This document shows positions 43,373 through 50,898 of a stretch of 62,608 bases of DNA, in pieces; position 1 is the first letter of the stretch; each line of letters begins with the position of its first letter. This DNA comes from Pseudoflavonifractor sp. An85 (GTDB lineage Bacteria > Bacillota > Clostridia > Oscillospirales > Oscillospiraceae). The notes beneath the pieces were generated by a model. The model saw nothing but the letters and a program-made list of their open reading frames with translations, was not told the origin of the DNA and did not search any database. The position numbers and the translations under genes are program-made. Where the stretch lies: contig NZ_NFHE01000018.1 of the NCBI RefSeq assembly GCF_002161235.1, forward strand, positions 1-62,608, read 5' to 3'.

Positions 43373-44506
43373 TTATGTGGGCAGAAATAGCAGGGTATCC
43401 AGCAGCTGGCGGAAGATACCCCAGGTGGTCAGCCTTGCCACTCCGTGGGAGGCCACCAGATCCACCCGTTGGTGCTCGTTGCCGTCCAAATAGACTACCA
43501 TCTCTCCCAGCTTCTGTCCCTCTTCCACGGGGGCGGAAATTTGCTGGGGCAAATGGATTTGGGTGGTGATGGACGCGCTCTGGCTCTGCTGGGTGAGGAT
43601 GGTGCAATCGTGAGCCAACTCCGGTTGTACGGTACTCTGCTCACCCAGGAGCACGGAGACGGGGGGAAGTACATCGTCGGGATATACTTGGGTCAGGGCG
43701 TAGTTGGCAAAGCCGTAGTTGAGCAGAGCGGCGGCACTGTCAAAACGGTCGGTGGGGGTGGCTGCGTGCATGACTACAGCGATGAGCTCCATATCGTCCC
43801 GTTCTGCCGTGGCAGACAGACAGTAGAGGGCGGCATCGGTGGAGCCGGTTTTCAGCCCTGTGGCGCCGGGGTAGGAGTAGATGAGCCGGTTGGTGTTGGT
43901 CAGCTGGAATTGACCGTCCCGAAGGGTGTCCATCCAGATGGTGGTGTACTCCCGCAGCTGGGGATGGTTTAGAATCAGCTCCCGGCTCATCAAGGCGATG
44001 TCATAGGCGGAGGAGACATGCCCTTCGGCAGGAAGTCCCGTGCAATTATAAAAGACGGTGGACTCCATGCCCAACTCTTTGGCCCGTTCATTCATCCGCT
44101 GGACAAAGGCGCTCTCACTGCCTGCGATGGCCTCGGCCAAGGCCACCGCGCAGTCGTTGGCAGAGGCCACCGCCACAGCTTTGACCATCTCGCTGACCGT
44201 GAGTTGCTCCCCCTCTTTCAGCCAGATCTGGGACCCGCCCATGGAGCAGGCGTAGGGGGAGGCGGTAATCACGTCGTCCCAGGAAAGGGAGCCGGCGTCA
44301 ATGGCCTCCATTACCAGCAGCAGGGTCATGATCTTGGTGACCGATGCCGGCTCATAGACAGCGTGGGAATCCTGCTCGAAGAGGATTTCTCCGGTGCTTT
44401 TCTCCATGAGAATGGCCGAGGGGGCGGTGATGTCCACCTGGGCAGCCTGGGCGTGGGTGGGCAACAGACACAGCAGTACCAGAGACAGGGCAAGTACGGC
44501 TTTCAT
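43373..44506 (-). CDS. dacF: D-alanyl-D-alanine carboxypeptidase (DacF/PBP5 type)
   Basis: 377 residues. Signal peptide (VLALSLVLLCLLPTHAQA), penicillin-binding motifs SVTK near 56, SAND near 114 and KTGST near 218, then the C-terminal PBP5-like strand domain. Trims the stem pentapeptide of peptidoglycan. In Bacillus dacF precedes spoIIA; here it is about 15 kb away from it. Symbol is by similarity; other PBP5 paralogues are possible. Confidence 0.88.
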   Translation of the reverse strand: MKAVLALSLVLLCLLPTHAQAAQVDITAPSAILMEKSTGEILFEQDSHAVYEPASVTKIMTLLLVMEAIDAGSLSWDDVITASPYACSMGGSQIWLKEGEQLTVSEMVKAVAVASANDCAVALAEAIAGSESAFVQRMNERAKELGMESTVFYNCTGLPAEGHVSSAYDIALMSRELILNHPQLREYTTIWMDTLRDGQFQLTNTNRLIYSYPGATGLKTGSTDAALYCLSATAERDDMELIAVVMHAATPTDRFDSAAALLNYGFANYALTQVYPDDVLPPVSVLLGEQSTVQPELAHDCTILTQQSQSASITTQIHLPQQISAPVEEGQKLGEMVVYLDGNEHQRVDLVASHGVARLTTWGIFRQLLDTLLFLPT

Positions 44507-44578
44507 GGTAACAATCCCTCATTTCCTGTATGGTAAGACCAACCTATGAGGAAAGGAAAGAGAGTATGCGGAAATCAT

Positions 44579-45250
44579 AACCACTAGTAAGCTAGTGGTT
44601 TGCTCAGCCCCTAGAAGGGTCATTACTTGCTGACCCCTCTAAGGGGTACTGAGAATTTGCCATCGCATCACAATTACAGGCAGCCACTAGAAGTGGCTGT
44701 TTGTTTTTGCCTTATGTATTCCTTTCACCCGTAAACGGGTCTACAAACTCTTTCAGTGAAATCTGATCCTTTGTATAGTCCTCCTCAAGCTGATTTCTGA
44801 TGTAGTTTGCAATTAACCTCTCGTTCTTTCCTACTGTATCTACGAAATATCCCCTCGCCCAGAAATTTCTGCTTCCATACCGATATTTCAGATTTGCATG
44901 TCTGTCAAAAATCATGAGTGCACTCTTACTCTTGAGGGTCCCTACAAATTGTGATATACTCATGTGTGGCGGTATACTTACAAGCATATGAATGTGATCT
45001 ACACAGGCTTCTGCCTCAATGATTTCTGCCTTCATTTCTTTGCACAGCTTACGAAATATCTCCCCAATATCTTTTCGTAGCTCTTTGTAAATCACTTTCC
45101 TCCGATATTCAGTTGCAAATACAATGTGATATTCACACCGATAGCTGGAGTGTGCTGTATGCTTTACCTCGTTCTTCATTGTTGAAAACCTCCATGATAC
45201 TCATTCGTGATGCGGTCGGCAAACCGTCACCAGAGTATCATGGAGGTTTT
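44579..45250. mobile_element. IS200/IS605-family insertion sequence
   Basis: About 670 bases holding one 155-residue Y1 transposase and subterminal hairpins at both ends: AACCACTAG/CTAGTGGTT at 44579-44600 and the 18-base stem AAAACCTCCATGATACTC/GAGTATCATGGAGGTTTT at 45185-45250. No terminal inverted repeats or target duplication, as expected of this family. Exact ends are uncertain by some tens of bases. There is no accompanying TnpB. Confidence 0.8.
44712..45179 (-). CDS. tnpA: IS200-like Y1 transposase TnpA
   Basis: 155 residues, full length. HUH motif in CVDHIHMLVSIPP near 62, catalytic Tyr region in RGYFVDTVGKNERLIANYIR near 115. Moves single-stranded IS DNA with recognition of the end hairpins. 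The large hairpin just upstream could also hide its ribosome binding site. The gene looks intact. Confidence 0.93.
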   Translation of the reverse strand: MKNEVKHTAHSSYRCEYHIVFATEYRRKVIYKELRKDIGEIFRKLCKEMKAEIIEAEACVDHIHMLVSIPPHMSISQFVGTLKSKSALMIFDRHANLKYRYGSRNFWARGYFVDTVGKNERLIANYIRNQLEEDYTKDQISLKEFVDPFTGERNT

Positions 45251-45350
45251 GTTTTACCAAGGTTTTTTATCTCCCTGGTAGAACCAGGGGTTTTAATTTC
45301 GCCAAAAGGCATTCAAAACAAAAAAAGACACGCTTTTCAGCGTGTCTTTT

Positions 45351-45437
45351 TGGTGCGCGAGGCGGGAGTCGAACCCGCACGCCCTTGCGAGCACTGGCAC
45401 CTGAAGCCAGCGAGTCTACCAATTCCACCACTCGCGC
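45351..45437 (-). tRNA. tRNA-Leu(CAG)
   Basis: 87 bases, class II with long variable arm, acceptor GCGCGAG, anticodon stem CTGGC/GCCAG around TTCAGGT, so the anticodon is CAG. CCA is encoded. Its sequence is identical to the plus-strand copy at 53580-53666. A terminator stem GACACGCT/AGCGTGTC follows at 45325-45347. Confidence 0.95.
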
Positions 45438-45468
45438 AAGCGGTGTATCGCTCGTAGCGACAAGAGAT

Positions 45469-45497
45469 ATATTACCATGGACTTTTTAGTTTGTCAA
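45469..45497 (-). promoter_or_regulatory. Promoter of leftward tRNA-Leu(CAG)
   Basis: On the minus strand TTGACA (45492-45497), 17 bases, TAATAT (45469-45474). Confidence 0.75.
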
Positions 45498-45530
45498 CAG
45501 ATAATTTTGAGAAACGCCAATTTTTTTGTG

Positions 45531-45559
45531 TTGACAAATCTTGTGGCCTGCGCTATAAT
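45531..45559 (+). promoter_or_regulatory. Promoter of tRNA-Leu(GAG)
   Basis: TTGACA (45531-45536), 17 bases, TATAAT (45554-45559), 16 bases before the tRNA. Perfect consensus. Confidence 0.85.
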
Positions 45560-45575
45560 AAACAAGCTTGGTTAT

Positions 45576-45661
45576 GCGGATGTGCTGGAACTGGTAGACT
45601 GGCTAGCTTGAGGTGCTAGTGGCCCACGGCCGTACGGGTTCGAGTCCCGTCATCCGCACCA
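45576..45661 (+). tRNA. tRNA-Leu(GAG), target of Element 2
   Basis: 86 bases, acceptor GCGGATG, long variable arm, anticodon stem CTAGC/GCTAG around TTGAGGT, so the anticodon is GAG. CCA is encoded. Its last 23 bases are duplicated at 53256-53278, the other end of Element 2. The gene stays intact because the element brought this 3' end with it. Confidence 0.95.
45639..45661 (+). repeat. attL of Element 2
   Basis: 23-base direct repeat starting TTCGAGTCCC in the T arm and ending at CCA, identical to 53256-53278. Bases on both sides differ between copies, so 23 is the full length. Confidence 0.95.
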
Positions 45662-45667
45662 CATGAA

Positions 45668-45715
45668 AAATCCCGGAAGTCGTTGCGCTGCAACGGTTCC
45701 GGGATTTCGTTTTTT
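45668..45715 (+). terminator. Element-supplied tRNA terminator
   Basis: Stem AAATCCCGGAA/TTCCGGGATTT followed by TTTTTT, six bases after the tRNA end. It replaces the native tRNA terminator, now at 53281-53312 beyond attR. Confidence 0.85.
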
Positions 45716-45730
45716 CGCCCACCCCTCCAT

Positions 45731-45750
45731 TTGGTCGTTGTTTGGTCGTT
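45731..45750 (+). repeat. Arm-type integrase sites, left end of Element 2
   Basis: TTGGTCGTT at 45731-45739 and 45742-45750, 11 bp apart. A third related copy CGGTCGTTA lies at 45808. The same nonamer occurs three times at 11-bp spacing near attR. Confidence 0.75.
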
Positions 45751-45771
45751 ACGCCCTCAAAAACGGCCCAA

Positions 45772-45790
45772 TGTGTCCAACTTGGACACA
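45772..45790. repeat. 19-bp palindrome, copy 1
   Basis: TGTGTCCAACTTGGACACA, a perfect palindrome with nine-base arms around one base. Copies 2 and 3 are at 48369 and 51135. This one lies between the attL arm sites and the integrase stop codon. Confidence 0.8.
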
Positions 45791-45849
45791 AGAAAGAGCG
45801 GGGCAGCGGTCGTTATTTGACCAGCTGCACCCGCTCCCAGGTGGTGATA

Positions 45850-47244
45850 TTATGCGCTGCCTCTGGCCTTGCGCTGCCCGCCAAAGTCCAGGGCGGCAGC
45901 TACGGCCTCCCCTGCCTTGGCCTGGGCCTCTGCAAAGGTGTGGGCGTAGATGTTGAGGGTGGTAGTAACCTGGGAGTGTCCCAGGGATGCGGACACGGTG
46001 CGCACGTCTGCGCCGCTGCTGATCAGCAAAGAGGCGTTGAGGTGTCGGAACTGGTGAACGCCTAGAAACCGCTGCCCGGTGTCCTGGCAAAAGCCTTGCA
46101 GCCAGTGATAGGGAGTGTTGGGGTGCATTGGCTCCCCAAAGGCGTTGACAAAGAGCCGCTGGGTGTCGTGCCACTGATCGCCCAGCATAAGCCGTTCTTG
46201 GGCCTGTGCGGCCCGGTGCTTGCGCAGCACATCAAAGACCACGGCGGGCAGCTTTAGGGTGCGCTGGCTCTGCACGGTCTTGGTGGTGTCGGTGAATGTC
46301 CCCCGCTCCTTCAGGTACTGGCTGGTACGCCGTATGCGTACCATGCAGTTTTCAAAATCCAGGTCTGGCCACTCCAGGCCCAGCAGCTCCCCACGGCGAA
46401 AACCACCGTAGATAGCCAGGACGAAGAAAGCCCGGTATTTGGTGGGGGCGTTGTCCAGGCTCTCCAGGAAGATTTGGGCCTCCTCCAGGGTGTAGCACTC
46501 TTTCTCTGTGCGCTCTGTGGGCGGCAAGGTCACATTCTGGGCGGGGTTATGCTGTATCATCCCCATGCGCACGGCGTACCCCAGCACAGAGGACACAAAG
46601 CCGTGATAGTTGCGTATGGTCTTGGGTGACAGGGTTACTTTTGCCGCTGCTGTCTCAAAGAGGGCGGCATAGTCCATGCCAAGGGCCTGGGCCAGCTTCT
46701 TGGCAGAGGGCATAGAGACGGATTCACCCCGGCAAGCACTGGAGACCGTGGAGCGGCTGAGGCCCGCTCGGGTGGCTAAATCCTTCTGTAATATCTCCCG
46801 CTCCCCCAGAAGGGCAACCAGATCAACCTTGGAGCGGGCGTGGCTCTCCCGCTGGCTGATACCCGGTTTGCCCAGGTCGTTGATGAAGGATTGAATGTGG
46901 CGGGGGGTTAGCTTGTCCAGCCGGATGTGACCCAGGGCGGCATAGGTGCGCTCCTCCATCTGATGGAGGCGGGCCACGCTGCGGGGCCGTAGGTTCGGCT
47001 CTGCGTACTCCTCAAACCACCCCTTGCAGAAGGTTTCAAATTTGACCGCACCGCCCCAGCCCTGCCCGGAGCATTGCTCCTGGAATAGAACCGCCTGGCG
47101 TTGCAGTTCCTTTTCAATCTGTTTGGGGGTCATGCCCGGAGCGGGTTTCCAGGTGGTGGAGCGGGTGACTTGTTTTCCCTTGGCATCATAGCCGCAATAG
47201 GCCCGGATGCGGTAGGTGTCTCCTCGTTTTGTGATGGTGGGCAT
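45850..47244 (-). CDS. int: Tyrosine integrase with inserted XRE domain
   Basis: 464 residues from the ATG at 47244. Residues 1-50 form an arm-binding domain (RGDTYRIRAYCGYDAKGKQV). The core-binding helices at about 68-130 and 203-240 are separated by an extra segment, residues about 139-200, with a Cro/C1 helix-turn-helix (ILQKDLATRAGLSRSTVSSA, then CRGESVSMPSAKKLAQALGM). The catalytic domain is complete: Arg in GGFRRGELLGL, HQFRH, LGHSQ and the nucleophile in LNIYAHTF. Total length exceeds the common 380-400 by the size of the insert. The extra domain may recognise an additional DNA site or act as a regulator. It is transcribed toward attL. Confidence 0.9.
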   Translation of the reverse strand: MPTITKRGDTYRIRAYCGYDAKGKQVTRSTTWKPAPGMTPKQIEKELQRQAVLFQEQCSGQGWGGAVKFETFCKGWFEEYAEPNLRPRSVARLHQMEERTYAALGHIRLDKLTPRHIQSFINDLGKPGISQRESHARSKVDLVALLGEREILQKDLATRAGLSRSTVSSACRGESVSMPSAKKLAQALGMDYAALFETAAAKVTLSPKTIRNYHGFVSSVLGYAVRMGMIQHNPAQNVTLPPTERTEKECYTLEEAQIFLESLDNAPTKYRAFFVLAIYGGFRRGELLGLEWPDLDFENCMVRIRRTSQYLKERGTFTDTTKTVQSQRTLKLPAVVFDVLRKHRAAQAQERLMLGDQWHDTQRLFVNAFGEPMHPNTPYHWLQGFCQDTGQRFLGVHQFRHLNASLLISSGADVRTVSASLGHSQVTTTLNIYAHTFAEAQAKAGEAVAAALDFGGQRKARGSA

Positions 47245-47369
47245 GGTTTTACTCCTTCCCTTTCCCGGCCCTGTGTGGTACAATAGAGAGGCAAACAGGG
47301 CCTATATTAGCGTGTGGGGCTGTTGCGTTACCCGTCCCGGTGTTGGTAGCACCGGGGCGGTTTTTTATG

Positions 47370-47975
47370 CTAAAGTAGTCCATCTTGAACATTGCGCATA
47401 GCAATTAAAACGCTTTTAATATTCTGAATCCTTATTTGATATTTACCGGGAAGGGCATCAAAAATTACGTTTAGTATCTCTGATTCAGAATTGTCATGTT
47501 CGTATAACTTGCGAGCAATAAAAAACTCTACCTCGGAAGGGTTTATTTCCTCAATTTTGCCGAATAGAAAGCCCTTTCGTTCTGCGTCACTAATCGTTCG
47601 CAAATGCTCGCATAATTCATTTGTGAATTTCTGGTTCTCATTGACCCAAAAAGGAGGGTTATACGGGGATTTGACATCATCGTTTACAAATTTTTTGGGG
47701 TAGAGAGAAACGAGAGAATCATGAAGCCAATCCTCACCAGGACTGTTCGGTGTTTCCTCAAAAGAGCTGATGATGTTATCAAGTAGAATATCAGCACTGA
47801 TCTGATATAGTTCACATAATTCTTTTAGTATATCATTGGATATTCGATTTTTCCCACGCTCGAAGTTACTAACAGCCTGTGGAGTAACTTTCAAATAATT
47901 AGCTACATCTGCTTGCGTAAGGCCCTTAGCCAAACGAGCAGCTTTAATTCTTTTTCCTATTTCTTCCTTGCTCAT
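47370..47975 (-). CDS. XRE-family repressor of Element 2
   Basis: 201 residues from the ATG at 47975 (AAGGGGTGG upstream). N-terminal helix-turn-helix at about 5-60: LTQADVANYLKVTPQAVSNF followed by ERGKNRISNDILKELCELY. The C-terminal 130 residues are acidic and lack a LexA-type Ser-Lys catalytic pair. Divergent from the second XRE gene across an operator region; probably the maintenance repressor, lifted by a partner protein rather than by self-cleavage. Lower GC than the rest of Element 2, as is the operator. Confidence 0.8.
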   Translation of the reverse strand: MSKEEIGKRIKAARLAKGLTQADVANYLKVTPQAVSNFERGKNRISNDILKELCELYQISADILLDNIISSFEETPNSPGEDWLHDSLVSLYPKKFVNDDVKSPYNPPFWVNENQKFTNELCEHLRTISDAERKGFLFGKIEEINPSEVEFFIARKLYEHDNSESEILNVIFDALPGKYQIRIQNIKSVLIAMRNVQDGLL

Positions 47976-48044
47976 ATAGTCCACCCCTTTAGTTGTAATT
48001 ATTGCACAGTAAATTCATTAAGTCAACAAATTATTGATATATGC

Positions 48045-48099
48045 TTGACACTCAATGAAATGTTGAGTATAATAGCGTCAACTCAATGAAATGTTTAGT
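48045..48099. promoter_or_regulatory. Divergent switch of Element 2
   Basis: Perfect promoter TTGACA (48045-48050), 17 bases, TATAAT (48068-48073) reading right. The palindromic operator ACTCAATGAAATGTTGAGT (48050-48068) fills its spacer. A second copy with two changes, ACTCAATGAAATGTTTAGT, lies at 48081-48099, 31 bp on. Repressor binding would shut the rightward operon. Confidence 0.85.
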
Positions 48100-48112
48100 C
48101 GGAGGGATTAGT

Positions 48113-48367
48113 ATGACAGCACGAACTGAGATAGTTCCCAATGGGGCACTGATAGCCAGGACACGGATTCTTGCGGGGATGAACAAGAGCGATATGGCCC
48201 GCAAGGCCGGAGTACCACATTCCTCTATCATTCGTGCCGAACAGGGGCGTGGAGTTAGCCCCAAGACGGCCTTGGGCATCAGCAAGGCCTTGGGAATGGC
48301 CTTTGATGACCTGTTTACCATCAAAACCCCTGACGGAGCGGGAGAGGACAGCGGGCAAGCAAAATAA
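48113..48367 (+). CDS. Small XRE-family regulator of Element 2
   Basis: 84 residues from the ATG at 48113 (CGGAGGG upstream). Helix-turn-helix at about 15-70: MNKSDMARKAGVPHSSIIRA then EQGRGVSPKTALGISKALGM. First gene of the rightward operon, so a Cro-like or activator role is likely. Confidence 0.8.
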   Translation: MTARTEIVPNGALIARTRILAGMNKSDMARKAGVPHSSIIRAEQGRGVSPKTALGISKALGMAFDDLFTIKTPDGAGEDSGQAK

Positions 48368-48368
48368 T

Positions 48369-48387
48369 TGTGTCCAACTTGGACACA
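48369..48387. repeat. 19-bp palindrome, copy 2
   Basis: TGTGTCCAACTTGGACACA, identical to copy 1, sits two bases after the stop of the small XRE gene and 20 bases before the excisionase-like start. It could be an operator or an RNA hairpin controlling the downstream genes. Confidence 0.8.
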
Positions 48388-48406
48388 TCACAGAGGAGGT
48401 AACACA

Positions 48407-48652
48407 ATGGCAGCATTACCAAGGATGCGAAACGCCGAAGGCGTGATTGCAGAGCTGAAAGCCCAAGACCCGGGGACGAAGATCACGCTGAACTTCATCC
48501 GGGGCCTGATACGCAGCGGGGAAATTCCCGTTGTCCAGGCCGGAGTGCAGAAGCTGGTGAACCTGGATTTGGTCTTTGACTACCTGGCAAACCAGGGAAC
48601 GGCCCAGCCCATCCGCTACAAGCCCCTGCCCGGGGAGAGGCCCAGGGTATGA
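48407..48652 (+). CDS. Excisionase-like HTH protein
   Basis: 81 residues from the ATG at 48407 (GAGGAGGT upstream). A winged-helix pattern typical of excisionases is visible at about 28-62: LNFIRGLIRSGEIPVVQAGV, then KLVNLDLVFDYL. Probably the directionality factor for the integrase. It overlaps the next gene by ATGA. Confidence 0.65.
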   Translation: MAALPRMRNAEGVIAELKAQDPGTKITLNFIRGLIRSGEIPVVQAGVQKLVNLDLVFDYLANQGTAQPIRYKPLPGERPRV

Positions 48653-48870
48653 GGGCGGCGGTATGTGAGAGTGCCGCCCTGGCCCTGCTGTTGGGCCTGG
48701 CGGTATGTGCGGAGGGCATAGCGGCCCTGCCTGGTGGCTGGTGGATGTTGTGCGGGGGCCTTGCCCTGGCGTGGCTGCTGGGCAAGCTGGCACACTGTGA
48801 GATACCCTATCATGCCCGGAAGGGCAAAAAGAAAACCGCCCCGGTGCTGCAACACCAGAGCGGCGGATAA
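48649..48870 (+). CDS. Small membrane protein of Element 2
   Basis: 73 residues, start ATG at 48649 overlapping the previous stop. Two hydrophobic segments (ALALLLGLAVCAEGIAAL and WWMLCGGLALAWLLGKLA) and a basic tail (HARKGKKKTA). It could be a holin-like or exclusion protein, but its size and topology alone do not decide. Confidence 0.55.
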   Translation: MRAAVCESAALALLLGLAVCAEGIAALPGGWWMLCGGLALAWLLGKLAHCEIPYHARKGKKKTAPVLQHQSGG

Positions 48871-48935
48871 GAAACCCACCCGTTGAAAAGTAGATTTCAC
48901 GCCCCTATTTTACCGGGGCAGAAGGAGAATGTCAA

Positions 48936-49154
48936 ATGAAAAAACAAGTTGTTAATACCCAGGAAACCCAGGCGTGTGTCCTGGTGGAAGATGTGCCCGG
49001 CTTGGTCATGAAGGACGGGAAGCCCCACAAGGAGGTGGGCGGCGTGCTGCTACCTGTCAAGGGTGTGCTGCGCTGCCAGGGCGGCGGGTATATCCCCGTC
49101 CTGGATGTGAACTGGATGGAGGACAAGCCCAAGCAGACCCAGGCAGCGGGCTAA
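48936..49154 (+). CDS. Small hypothetical protein of Element 2
   Basis: 72 residues, ATG at 48936 with AGAAGGAG upstream. Strand-rich, small, with KDGKPHKEVGGVLLPVKGVL in the middle. Not recognised. Co-directional with the replication genes. Confidence 0.55.
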   Translation: MKKQVVNTQETQACVLVEDVPGLVMKDGKPHKEVGGVLLPVKGVLRCQGGGYIPVLDVNWMEDKPKQTQAAG

Positions 49155-49227
49155 CGACAACACGGAATAGGGCGCAGGGTGGGGGCGTGGCCCCTGGCCC
49201 TGCGCTCTGTCACAAGGAGGGGCATAT

Positions 49228-49689
49228 ATGCCGAGAACAAGAGAAGCGCAGCAACGCTATAACATAAAGCTGTCATACAAGAAACTTGTGGCCCTGTTGG
49301 AAACAAACTTCCCAGACGGGGTCTGTGTGATTACCCTGGACTACTGGCGGGAATATCCGGCACCTGGGGAGAAGCTGGCAACAGAACAGCATAGGGCATG
49401 GCACAGGATGTTAAAAGGAATGGCAGGGGGAAAACTGGCTCACATTCACGCAATGGGGAGGAATGAACAGGGAGACGGCTACCCCATTCACAGGGTAATA
49501 ACGGCCCTCCAAGAGGATTTTGCGGAATTTGCTGCGGACTACTGGGACTATGGAAACACACAGGTGGAGACTGTGCCAAGGGAGGGACTGGAGGCCCTGG
49601 CGGGGCTGATTATGCAGGATGCATTGGAGCGGGGGTGTGTGCGGGAATTTGGAAAGCATACATGGGATTCCTCTGGCCTAGTGAGGTAG
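49228..49689 (+). CDS. Degenerate HUH Rep-like protein
   Basis: 153 residues, ATG at 49228 with CAAGGAGG upstream. Not an obvious family by itself, but it lines up with the Rep that follows: VCVITLDYWREYP against FVTLTYRDADLP, GDGYPIHRVITA against GEGRLHHHLVINA, and ADYWDYGNTQVETV against RSLWPYGDMVDLEYV. The HUH histidines are reduced to one, and the Tyr-x-x-Lys position reads LIMQ, so nicking activity should be lost. It probably arose by duplication and may regulate Rep or bind the origin. The alignment was done by eye. Confidence 0.55.
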   Translation: MPRTREAQQRYNIKLSYKKLVALLETNFPDGVCVITLDYWREYPAPGEKLATEQHRAWHRMLKGMAGGKLAHIHAMGRNEQGDGYPIHRVITALQEDFAEFAADYWDYGNTQVETVPREGLEALAGLIMQDALERGCVREFGKHTWDSSGLVR

Positions 49690-49705
49690 GGAAAGGTATG
49701 GAAGA

Positions 49706-50473
49706 ATGGCAAAACGGAAAAAGACCATCATTGCGGGCAGTATCGTAAAGACAATCCTATACACGGCCCCGGAGCCGAGAGACGGGGAGCGGGCCAGGGC
49801 TGAAAAGTCCCGTATGACCAGCGCAGCCCAAAAGGCCATGAATGACAAGACCGCCCGGGGGCGGCTGGAAATGCTGCTGGCGGCAAACTTCGAGGGGCAA
49901 GACCTCTTTGTTACCCTGACCTATCGGGACGCAGACCTTCCAGCAAAACGGGCCGATGCCGTCCAGAATGTGCGCAAGTTCATCAAGCAGCTGCGGGCCT
50001 ACCGCAAGCCAAGAGACCAGGAATTAAAGTATGTGTATACCACCGAGGGTAAGCACGGGGAAGGACGGCTGCACCACCACCTGGTGATCAACGCCACGGA
50101 GCGGGACATTGAGACCATCCGCAGCCTGTGGCCCTATGGGGACATGGTAGACCTGGAATATGTGGGGGCCAGAGATTATGAGGAGCTGGCCCGATACATG
50201 ACCAAGGAGAGCGTGGAGGGCCGCCCGGTGGGTGCCCAGATGTGGACACGTAGCCGCAACCTGGAGAAGCCCATAGTGGAGACGTGCTTTGTGTCAGACG
50301 ATACGGCCCTGGCTGCACCCACGGACTGCACCGTGCTGGAGCGGGAAGAACGTATGACAGAGTACGGCAGTTATAGCTACATAAAGTACCGGATGCCGCC
50401 CTGGAGGCGGCAGCAAGTCCGCAGCCAGAGGGCGGGCATGGAGGACAAGCCGGGGCCTCTATATCTGACTTGA
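49706..50473 (+). CDS. rep: HUH rolling-circle replication initiator
   Basis: 255 residues. Motif 1 DLFVTLTY near 66-73, HUH motif GRLHHHLVINA near 120-130, and catalytic Tyr-Lys in LARYMTKES near 161-169 (Y164, K167): all three elements of a single-tyrosine HUH endonuclease. There is no helicase domain. Such proteins nick a plus-strand origin and drive rolling-circle replication of plasmids and small phages. Rolling-circle products could be packaged by a helper terminase. Confidence 0.85.
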   Translation: MAKRKKTIIAGSIVKTILYTAPEPRDGERARAEKSRMTSAAQKAMNDKTARGRLEMLLAANFEGQDLFVTLTYRDADLPAKRADAVQNVRKFIKQLRAYRKPRDQELKYVYTTEGKHGEGRLHHHLVINATERDIETIRSLWPYGDMVDLEYVGARDYEELARYMTKESVEGRPVGAQMWTRSRNLEKPIVETCFVSDDTALAAPTDCTVLEREERMTEYGSYSYIKYRMPPWRRQQVRSQRAGMEDKPGPLYLT

Positions 50474-50616
50474 AGCAGTATATATCTTTAGGACAGGGGA
50501 TGTAGAAAGAGGCCACGGCACATTGAAAGCACCACCCGCACCGGGTACACTGGTAGCAGAGGCGAACGCTGCGCCCGTGCGGGCGTGCGAGGGAAATACA
50601 ACCAGGAGGACAAGCC

Positions 50617-50898
50617 ATGAACAGATTGCCGGAAGAGTTAACCTGTCACGCCGTGGCGGGAATTGTGTGGGTGATGTGCCCGGTGTGCAAACGGGGGAAG
50701 CTGATGAAGCTGAACGGGGAAACCCAGGCCAAGGCCCTGACCCTGTATTGCCGCAAATGCCGCCACGAGAGCCTTGTGGACATTGAACCACGGGGCAAGG
50801 ATGGGCACGGTTTCCCACGGGTCAAGCTGGTAAAAACCGCCCGAAACTGGGCCATTTCCGGGGCAGTTTCGGGGCAAAACCCAGCGGTAGAGGCGTAA
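50617..50898 (+). CDS. Zinc-ribbon protein (cysteine-rich KTR-like)
   Basis: 93 residues, ATG at 50617 with AGGAGGAC upstream. Two CxxC pairs, CPVCKRGK near 22 and YCRKCRHES near 44, as in cysteine-rich KTR proteins of mobile elements. The tail after DIEPRGKDG is basic. Last gene before the capsid gene; role unknown. Confidence 0.7.
   Translation: MNRLPEELTCHAVAGIVWVMCPVCKRGKLMKLNGETQAKALTLYCRKCRHESLVDIEPRGKDGHGFPRVKLVKTARNWAISGAVSGQNPAVEA

Noticed and set aside
44507-44578. Sigma F-type promoter upstream of dacF
   Set aside because: A GCATA-like box is present but the -10 part does not match well enough to claim.
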